Shown here piece by piece: positions 56,464-64,000 of a stretch of DNA of 64,000 nt. A model generated the notes under the pieces. It saw nothing but the letters and a program-made list of their open reading frames with translations. It did no database searches and was not told the origin of the DNA. The position numbers and the translations under genes were made by a program. This stretch comes from Camellia lanceoleosa. Lineage: Eukaryota; Streptophyta; Magnoliopsida; Ericales; Theaceae. The stretch covers positions 28,307,600 through 28,371,599 of the forward strand of contig CM045762.1 of the NCBI GenBank assembly GCA_025200525.1, written 5' to 3'. The first letter of the stretch is position 1; every line of letters begins with the position of its first letter.

Positions 56464-57300
56464 GATGATACATTAAATTTTGCAAGGAGACAAAAGACAA
56501 TTGGGCTGATCTTATTGGACTGTGATGGTGATGAAGGGAAAATTATTTAGCCATTTTAGAGCAAGTTGTGACGTTTTAATTTGATATTTATTGGTTAAAA
56601 TAGTGAGACAAATATTTTTTGTTAAAACTTTGAAAGATAGTTTGAAAATTATTAAGTGATAAACAATGTAGAGTATTTTTTAAAAGAATAATGTTATATG
56701 TACTAATTAGTATATTAATTAGTGTATTAATTAATAATGTGACATAATTTAAGAAATTTTTAATATTTGTAATTTGTATAATAAGTAAGATTAATAATAA
56801 TGTTATAACTAGTGTTAGTATATCAGTTAATACACTAATTGATATATGTAGAACTATCGTATTAAAAACTATCAAGATATTAAAAATACATAATTAAAGC
56901 ACTGAATATCAGGACAGATTAAGATTTATTTTGAATTTTCATAAACGGATTTAATCCCAACATTTTATTACATTTTCCGTTAATCGTTTTATTCATTTGT
57001 GTTTTTAACATTGGTAAAAAAAAATTGTAATGATAGGTCAACATGGGACACTGTCATTTTTATATTAATAGATAAAATATAACGTGATGAAGTTGAACGC
57101 GTAAACCAATCACGTTTGAGTATCATATAAAGTAATTAACAATTTCTTTGATTAAGGTCCCTCAAATTATTTTTGGCTGTGCACTATTAGGAAACTTAAC
57201 AATTCCATGGACTTAAAAATATAAAAATAATTAAAAAAAAATGACAATACATTATTATGATAATTCTTGCTCATGAAAAATATATTTTGAGTCTATATAT
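56464..57300. other. AT-rich stretch with a fold-back at 56685-56870
   Basis: TATGTACTAATTAGTATATTA-like sequence at 56697 pairs with TTGATATATGTAGA at about 56840 to give an AT-rich fold-back. No gene is visible. Confidence 0.45.
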
Positions 57301-57307
57301 AAAAATA

Positions 57308-57655
57308 AGGGTAAATTATAAACACACCTCCTGAAGTTTACTTAAATTACAAATTACCCCTTGTGGTTTTATAAATTACATTATGCTCCCTAAGGTTTTT
57401 AATTTCATAACAAATAGGTCCTTTTATTAATAAATCATCAAGTTAATTAATAATTTTTAATAATATTAAAATTTTATTTCAATTAATAATTCAGATAATT
57501 TTATTATTGTATAAGTGAACAGTTAAAAATTTTGCTTTTTTAATTAATTATGTTAAATAAAAAATTCTGACAGGGAGGTATTTATAATTTTCCAAACCAC
57601 GGAAGACAATTCGTATTTTAAGCAAACCTCAAGAGATGTATTTGTAATTTACCCT
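57308..57655. mobile_element. MITE with AGGGTAAATTA ends (348 bp)
   Basis: AGGGTAAATTATAAACACACC at 57308 is the inverse of the right end TGTATTTGTAATTTACCCT with few mismatches. AAAAATA at 57301-57307 and 57656-57662 is a candidate target duplication. No coding content. The ends resemble those of 55320-55657, so the two may be relatives. Confidence 0.7.
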
Positions 57656-58849
57656 AAAAATAAAAAATCAATATTAAATTTTTGTACTGGATATAAGGTC
57701 GAAAATGAATTGAGTAATACATACAAGAATCTGCACTTTTAGAGACCACTTTCCGTGACCAATATAAAGTTGGTAGCTAAAAGGTACCTTTTGGGGACCA
57801 AATATTAACTAGCCGCGAATGATCATTATTTTTGGCGACCGAATATGAGCTGGTTGTAGAAGGTCATATTTTGGCGACCAAAAAATGAGTTAGTCGCAGA
57901 AAGTGGTATGCTTTTGGCGACAACTTCAAATTTGGTCGCGGAAGGTCACATTTTGGCGACCAAAAAATAAGTTGGTCACGAAAGATCAAAAATAAGTTGG
58001 TTGTGGAATTGGCAACCAAAATTTTAGTTGCCAAAAACTTATTTTCCCTGACCAAAAATATTTTAGTTGCCGTATATTGAGTTTTGGCTATGAAAACAAT
58101 TTAGTCGCTGAATAGAAAATAAAAAAAATAAAAATAAATTCTTTGGCGACCAAAAATTTGGTCGCCAAAAACTTATTTGCAATAACCAAAAATTAATTAG
58201 TCGCCAAATTAGTACTTTTAGCGACTAATATTTTAGTCGCCATTGATTGAGATTTGGCGACTAAAAAAGTTTGTCAGCGAAGGTACCTTTTCTGCGACTA
58301 ATCTGGTCTTTTGGTTACCAAAAGTTTGGGAGGGAAATTTGAAACGTAGAGGTGGGAATTGAAATTTTTTTGCGATAAAAAAATTTGATCGTCGATTGTA
58401 AAACAACGTCGTTTTGTACCAGGAAAACAGAAGAAAAAAAAAATTATTTTCATCACAAAAAAAATTTGTCACCAATTATAAAATTATTATTGAGGATTAT
58501 ATTTTTTTCATCAATAATTTTATATATATATATATTTGAAAAACTTGATTTTAAATATTTTAAAATTATTTGGTGAGAAATATATTTCCGTTACTAATAA
58601 TTTTTAATATTTTGAGACCTTTTTAGTGAGGAAATTATTTTGTCACTAATTTTGGAGGGAAAATTTTGACAAATTAGGTGGTAATGAAAAAAAAAAAATA
58701 GACTACTAATTTTTTCTTCTTTCATAAAACACACATATTTATTTTTTGGTGGGAATACTTTCACATTACCGCCCAATTTATTAATTATGATTTTTTTTTG
58801 GTTTTTTATTTTTTATGTTTTGATGTTTTTCTGTCTTTCCATACACCCC

Positions 58850-59160
58850 CAAATAAGTTCAGTCTCTTGCTCTCTCTGTCTCTCTCACAAACTCACCATC
58901 GCTGATTCGCTGTTCATAGTCACCATTGGTCTTCCACCGTCGCTCACCGTCGAGCTTCCGTAGTCGATCTTCTATCGTCGAACATCATTACATCGCCACC
59001 GCCCCTCCATCGCATCGCATCGCATCGCTTCAACATTGAGGTTTTTCTCTTCCTCTCTCTATTTCTCTTCTTCTCTTTATCTCTCTCTCTCTCTCTCTCT
59101 CTCTCTATGTCTATGTTTCTCTGTTTCCCCATTTCCCTCTAGCTCTAGGGTTTATTTTAT
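58850..59160. other. CT-rich leader-like segment
   Basis: CTCTCTGTCTCTCTCACAAAC, repeated GCATC units at 59011-59028, and a (CT)n run at 59080-59106 give the look of a plant 5' untranslated exon. GAG/GTTTTTC at 59038-59041 would be a possible splice donor. It may be captured promoter or leader sequence; I cannot name the source gene. Confidence 0.4.
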
Positions 59161-60529
59161 TATGTTGTAGGGTTTTTATTTACGTGAAATCAATGAATTA
59201 ATGATTGAAATGGGTTTCTATAAAACGATTGAAGAAACATGTAATTTCTTGTTTTTCTTGTTTTTGGATTGTGAAAGCCTGAAATTTCATTACCAATGAT
59301 TGAAATAGGTTTCTCCCTCTCTTCTTCTTCTTCTTCTCCTGTTCGTTTTGTTTCCATCCTCTCCTATCGTTCTTTCTGGTTGTACATCAAATTAAATATA
59401 TCTATTCATTTGTTTTTATTGATAAACTATGGGGTTGTTGGCAAATTTTACATCTCAACCACTATGTACCCCATTGAGGCTAAAAAGATAAAATACATTA
59501 TATCTAAAATGTATTTCTTCCTAGAGTTTTTGGTGCAATAATGCAGAAAAGATTTCAATGTGATTTGAGATGCTCTTTCATTTGGATTAGCTAGAAGTTG
59601 TTTGCTAAAATGATGGTTGGGTAACTTAATTATTTCCTTTCTAGGATTTGGTTTTCTATAGTTCTATAGTATTGGCATTGGGTAACTTAAGTATTGAATG
59701 TGTGTGTGTATGTGTATATTTATGTATCTAGAAAGGGAAAGAAAAAAAAAAGTTGTTCCATGTGTACAATCACTCAATCTATTGTTAATATGAATTTGTC
59801 CCTATTCCATCATATATCCCTAGACGAATAATTCAGGACTGAGATACTAAAAAATGTTGAGATTAAAAGTAAATTTTTTACTGCCCTTGAAATATCTGCA
59901 GACGTTAGGAAACCATCTAACAAGCTTTTCTTCAAAGAATCGAATTTGCAAAATTGAAAACCACCAAATCTATCAAAAAGATACCAGTTCCTTTGTTTTT
60001 TGACAATGAAATGTACACTAACTAAATTTATGAATTTTGAAGATTCAAAGAATCATAAACAAGACTTGGGGATGAAATAGCAAAACTCTTGTGATTAAAT
60101 TATTGTTTTTGGTCATTATTAGTTCAAACACCACTCAATCAAGCAACACATCATTTATAGAAACATACAAAAAAAGCATATTTTTGAAAAATAATTCCTA
60201 CATAATTTAGAACTACAGCTTGTTGAGTTGAGTTGAATTGAGTAATCCATACATCAGAATTTGAACTTGCAATGAATACCATAGTATAAAACTACATGCC
60301 CAAATGATAAAGGTTCAAAAAGACATTCCACCAAATGATATTCCAAGAAAAAAGAAAAGACAAGTCAAAATTAGCTGCCAGTAAAGCATTCTTCCCACCA
60401 CAAAACTACAACTATCAACTTGATCCTGGAATATTTAATAGTTTTGATTCATATATTTTCCTTAATAAAAACAACAACAAAGGAAATTGATAAATCCACA
60501 TTATTTTTTTGTACGGGAAAGAAATACAC
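59161..60529. other. Non-coding interior of the CACTA element
   Basis: No recognised exon. The stretch is AT-rich, intron-like sequence with one (GT)n patch at 59699-59716. Confidence 0.5.
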
Positions 60530-60980
60530 CTTCTCGTATAATCCTGTTGATCAAGTCTGCGCTCCTCCGTACGACGTCGCTTTATCACCTGAAAACACAA
60601 ACGTAAGCTAGCCGGCGGGTGTGTGCCGGAAACCTCTCCGATGCCTAAGTCAGTAAGCTTGACAAATAGACAAAAGCTCTATGTATTCAGAAAACAAAGT
60701 TGTGTTACCTCTCCAAAGGTGATATTAGTGAGCTTATATAGGTTTCGCGTGGCACAATCCTGGTAGGACTCTTATTCCTCCATGTGCAGAGTCCTTCTAG
60801 GATTACTCCTCCTTGCGTAGAGTCCTCCTTGGATTCATACTCCTGGAAGACAATGCTTATCCTCCAACACCCCCCCTCACTGCTTAAACCAAGTGAGATG
60901 GTTTTACCTCGGTTGAATGTCAATACAGCCGAACTAACATGACCATGCTTAAGCCGCAAAGTAGACCGAGCTCCAGACCT

Positions 60981-61180
60981 CACTCCGACCGTGGTGACCG
61001 TCTTTACACTTGGACCGAGCTACCACTCTTCACTCCGACCATGGTGACCGTCTCCACACTTGGACCGAGCTACCACTCTCCACTCCGACCGTGGTGACCG
61101 TTTTTACACTTGGACCGAGCTACCACTCTCCACTCCGACCGTGGTGACCGTCTCCACACTTGGACCAAACTAACACTTGG
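60981..61180. repeat. 50-bp tandem repeat, four copies
   Basis: CACTCCGACCGTGGTGACCG starts copies at 60981, 61031, 61081 and 61131. Each copy continues with ACACTTGGACCGAGCTACCA. Copies differ by only a few bases, so the expansion is recent relative to the rest of the LTR. Confidence 0.92.
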
Positions 61181-61329
61181 ATCGCGGCTGACACCTCTAC
61201 CTCGGTTGACCCTTTTACCTCGGCTGATATCTTTACCTCGGCTAACATTGCGGTCAACCAAGTTACTTCGGCTCTTCTCTCTGTTTGAATACCTTGCTTG
61301 GTAGCTCGGCCATAGCATTGACTGCCACT

Positions 61330-61545
61330 AGGAAGTAGCTAAGTCCCGTAGCTAGGTCCCGTGGCTAGGTCTCATAGCTAGGCCACGTAGCTAGGTCCAA
61401 TAGCTTGGTCCCGTAGCTAGGTCTTGTAGCTCAGTCTCGTAGTTAGGTCCTGTAGCTCGGTCTCGTAGATAGGTCTCGTAGCTAGGTCTTGTAGCTCGGT
61501 CTCGTAGATAGGTCTCGTAGCTAGGTTCCATAGCTCGGCCCAACT
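61330..61545. repeat. 18-19 bp minisatellite, about eleven copies
   Basis: Units of the form GTAGCTAGGTCTC with variants (GTAGCTCGGTCTC, GTAGATAGGTCTC). GC-rich and imperfect. Confidence 0.85.
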
Positions 61546-61600
61546 TGTTTACAAATTACCCTCTCATTTTTGATGAATTTACAGCCCTTACTCCCACCAT

Positions 61601-62519
61601 AGGTGAGGCCCACTTGTGTCAAATAATAAAGTTTATCACTCAATAGCAGAGTCTAATTTGTTTGTTTTTTTATTTTTTATTTTCTTTTGATAAGTATTAG
61701 AAGCCCATTCTAATCCCAATTTAACAAAATATAATACAATTCACATGTTTCTAGTGAATCGCATAATCACAACATACCACTAGATCATCCCATTCTTAAA
61801 TGCTAGGCTAGCATACCAGCAGCAGTGGCAATAAAAGAGAGGGAAGTGCAAAGATGTAAACAGAAACATTGTTTTAACAGTTGGGATATTAAGAAACTTA
61901 GCTCATCTTAAGATCAACAACAAACATCAGCTTACCAAGATGACAGTGCTACTGCTACATAGTAGTAAAAAATACTTGATTCTAGTATACAAAGACAGCT
62001 ATATAACCAGCTAATGATATTGACCTAAAGCAACTAGTCACATTTAAGACAAATTCATATACAATTGGCTATGTGGTTGGAATCTATAGTCGTGTTCTCT
62101 ATTATGGAATTGAATAAATAAGGTCTTGATAAGGGATTTCTCATGGTTCTATCTTATGATACATTAGAAGACTATGAAACTTGGTGTGGCAGACAATTCC
62201 AGATTTATTAATACCCATTAGTATCATGGATTCATTTGTTAGGCAGAAAATTTGTTCTAAATAAAATAATAATAATAATAATAATATAAAGGGGGAAAAA
62301 ATTATACTTTATACTAAATTTTGTAGTTACTTAAGAATGAAGGATGACCAACAAGAAGAAAGTAGACAATGAATGAGGCTTTGCCAAATTGGTTGGGTTA
62401 ATTTGGAATCAAATATTCCTGGGTACTTTTTTAAAAAAAATGGAATGCCCTTTTATACTTTTTTTTCAGGTAGGTCTCCAATTGATACCCTTTTAGCATA
62501 TCTTTTGTGTGTGTGTGTT
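61601..62519. other. Intron-like AT-rich stretch
   Basis: No recognised coding sequence. It has an (AAT)n run at 62267-62285. It probably belongs to the captured TOL intron or to the CACTA interior. Confidence 0.45.
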
Positions 62520-62548
62520 GGGGGGGGGGGAGGGAGGGGGGGTGGGTG
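62520..62548 (+). other. Guanine-run tract, G-quadruplex-prone
   Basis: After a (TG)n run, an eleven-G block, AGGGA, a seven-G block and TGGGTG give at least four G runs of three or more within 30 bases, which meets the usual quadruplex pattern on the plus strand. Confidence 0.8.
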
Positions 62549-62705
62549 TTTACTTGTATGTGGTTTCTGATTTATAAATGAACAAGAGTTATGTACAATA
62601 AGAAAATAACTTGGGACTGAATGTAGTAGATGCTGCAGCTTACTCTTTATATGCAACCAATGCTGTTGTGACTATGTATATTCATTATTCATATACCTCT
62701 TGTAG

Positions 62706-62859
62706 GGATGAATCACTACTATATCAAGGACTTGCACTGAATGATGACTTGCAACGACTACTAGCCAAACATGAATACATTGTCTCAAGAATTTCTACGA
62801 AAACAGAGAAACCGAAGCCTGGACCTGTTCAAGCACTGGTGAATCTGGATGCTCCTCTA
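62706..62859 (+). pseudogene. Captured exon of a TOM1-like (TOL) ubiquitin-binding protein
   Basis: After an acceptor-like CTCTTGTAG the reading is DESLLYQGLALNDDL, then LLAKHEYIV and KTEKPKPGPVQALVNLDAPL. This matches the end of the GAT domain and start of the linker of plant TOL proteins, which sort ubiquitinated membrane cargo in the ESCRT pathway. Shortly after DAPL an insertion shifts the frame and a stop comes at 62890. No VHS domain or other TOL exon was found in the window. It is a gene fragment inside a CACTA element, not a working gene. Confidence 0.75.
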
Positions 62860-63572
62860 AATTTGATTCTTTGCAGTATTTGTGTTGGCTAATATCCCTG
62901 ATACATCAGTTATTGTTGGAATTGGTCTTTTGAAAATTTATATTGGGTATAGTTCAATTATTGTTTGATAATTTAGTGAAGTTACAAGAAAGGAAATTTG
63001 TTAATTATTATTCCTAAGCTTTTTCTTTTTTAAATGTTATTGTTTCTTAATTATGGTTGAGTTGAATGAATTTTGTTCGGTATTGGATTGAATGTTTATA
63101 AATAAAAATTGATTGTTCTCAACAAAAAAAAAAAGATTTGGCGACTAAAAAATTGGTCGGCAAATTCTATACTTTTGCGACTAAAATCATTGGTCGGCAA
63201 TTCCTTACCTTTTGGCGACTAAATTGTTAGTCAGCGATTCCTCGACTTTTGGCAACTAATCTGTTTGGTCATAGAATGTAACAATTGGTGACTAAGATAT
63301 TTGGTCGGGAAAATATCACTTTTCGTGACCAAAGTGTTTTAGCGATAATATGGATTAGTCGCAGTAATGATACATTTAGCAACCAAAAATTTAGTTGGCA
63401 AATCCAACTTTTCTCAACTAACAAAAATTTTAGTCGCGAATTACTTTTGCTGACTCTCAATTGGCGACCAAAGTAGCGACCAAAAAAATTGATCGCAGAT
63501 AACTTTTGTCGACTAAAAATGGACTTTTAGCGACCAATTTTTTGGTCGGCAAATGTGTTATTTCTTGTAGTG

Positions 63573-64000
63573 CTTATGTCTTAAAAACCTAACAAGGTTC
63601 AAATTATATTTAAACTTACTTATTTACATAATGTATTTGGTTATCAATCCAAGTAGTAGGTTATTCAAACTTAGTATAAAAACTTAATGAGTTTAAAATT
63701 ATATTTAAACAACTTTAATGAACCAAACACAAGCCAAGATCAAGTAATTTGGTTCATTTAATAACCTTATCTCATTGATGTGTCTTAATGTGAATATTTT
63801 ATTTTAAAACAAAACATTTGCAAATATTTTCATTTATAAAAATGTTGTCGTCATATTTAGAACTACAAATGATCCAAACTTTTTGCGAGTTCGCCTTGTT
63901 TAGGACTTGAATAAACAAGTTCGAGTCACAATTTTAAACTCGTTTAGTAAATGAGCCGAGTTTGAGTTTGAATAACCTCGACCCGTTGAATATTTATTTA
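63573..64000. repeat. Right flank: repetitive AT-rich DNA with a GAGCCGAGTTTGAG-type repeat
   Basis: ACTTAATGAGTTTAAAATTATA and earlier TTCAAATTATATTTAAAC are diverged local repeats. GAGTTCGCCTTGTTTAGGAC and GAGCCGAGTTTGAGTTTG at 63888-63970 belong to a common plant interspersed repeat type that runs past the window edge. No gene is visible. Confidence 0.45.

Larger units (their letters stand above)
60530..61600 (-). mobile_element. LTR fragment or solo LTR with two minisatellites
   Basis: AGCCGGCGGGTGTGTGCCGG and CTCCGATGCCTAAGTCAG at 60607-60655 are landmarks of plant LTRs. Read on the minus strand, ACCTATATAAGCTCAC at about 60740 is a TATA box. The tandem repeats at 60981-61170 and 61330-61545 lie in what would be its upstream region. 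Exact ends and a target duplication were not found. Confidence 0.5.
57720..63572. mobile_element. CACTA (En/Spm-like) element carrying host gene sequence
   Basis: The right end at 63558-63572 (TTATTTCTTGTAGTG) is a good CACTA terminus. The left end at about 57720 (CATACAAGAATCTGCAC) is a degraded version, and the first 60 bp of each end align (GACCAA..TTGG..GCTAAAAG). Arrays of GGCGACCAAA...TTAGTCGCCAAA fill 57740-58300 and 63130-63550. No transposase was recognised. The 5.8-kb interior holds a CT-rich leader-like segment (58850-59150), an LTR fragment with minisatellites (60530-61600) and a TOL exon (62706-62859). It is thus a non-autonomous, gene-capturing form. Confidence 0.7.

Noticed and set aside
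58944..59132. Arg-Glu-repeat frame on the minus strand
   Set aside because: Translation of a (CT)n microsatellite; no codon or family support.
62611..62700. Frame upstream of the TOL exon (VVDAAAYSLYATNAVV) as an earlier TOL exon
   Set aside because: It does not match the VHS or GAT regions I know from TOL proteins, and it runs through the splice acceptor at 62697-62705.
1..64000. tRNA, rRNA or microRNA genes
   Set aside because: I scanned for tRNA A/B boxes with cloverleaf partners and rRNA landmarks and found only the primer-site matches to tRNA-Met next to LTRs.

Overview
This window is nuclear DNA of a flowering plant, almost certainly a eudicot. It is AT-rich and holds split genes with GT-AG introns, Ty1/copia and Ty3/gypsy LTR retrotransposons with tRNA-Met primer sites, CACTA, hAT and PIF/Harbinger-type DNA elements, and Helitron ends. 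I cannot name the species. No complete, intact host gene is visible. The window is a repeat-rich intergenic block of nested insertions, with one 5'-truncated MATE transporter relic (2566-6060) and one captured TOM1-like (TOL) exon (62706-62859).

Layout. 1-1864: a 162-bp tandem repeat and the right end of a CACTA element. 2566-6060: MATE (DETOXIFICATION-type) relic with a frameshift and a damaged splice acceptor. 6109-14560: decayed minus-strand Ty3/gypsy chromovirus-like element (Tekay/Del type), its 5' LTR truncated. 14655-16577: CACTA-like element. 16578-31812: a small non-autonomous LTR element (205-bp LTR) split by a 12.9-kb SIRE-like copia element (16665-29542, 5-bp duplication CTATA), which is itself split in its reverse transcriptase by a 2.45-kb solo LTR (22359-24807, duplication CTAGG). 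32907-34432: hAT-like element holding another solo LTR. 34942-37038: Helitron end and a partial LTR. 37039-41700: plus-strand gypsy element cut off inside its reverse transcriptase at a scrambled repair junction. 41840-43655: AT-rich repeats and a second Helitron end. 43656-50799: decayed plus-strand copia element with two LTRs. 50867-57655: solo LTRs and several short inverted-repeat elements. 57720-63572: large CACTA element carrying the TOL exon and an LTR fragment.

None of the retrotransposon coding regions is open end to end. Many breaks are stop codons explicable by C-to-T change (CAG to TAG, TGG to TAG or TGA). The tidiest evidence in the window is structural: target-site duplications, TG...CA ends, primer sites and polypurine tracts allow a relative order of insertion to be read.

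The most unusual signal is a shared cis module. Clustered copies of the palindrome CGCTCGAGCG, mixed with a companion motif around TACTTTTGCAGAC, occur in nine places. They lie near the start of LTRs belonging to gypsy elements, a solo-LTR family and a SIRE-like copia element, and once more in the copia 3' internal region. The position is constant within a family and differs between families. This looks like a regulatory or RNA-structural cassette shared between unrelated retrotransposon superfamilies.
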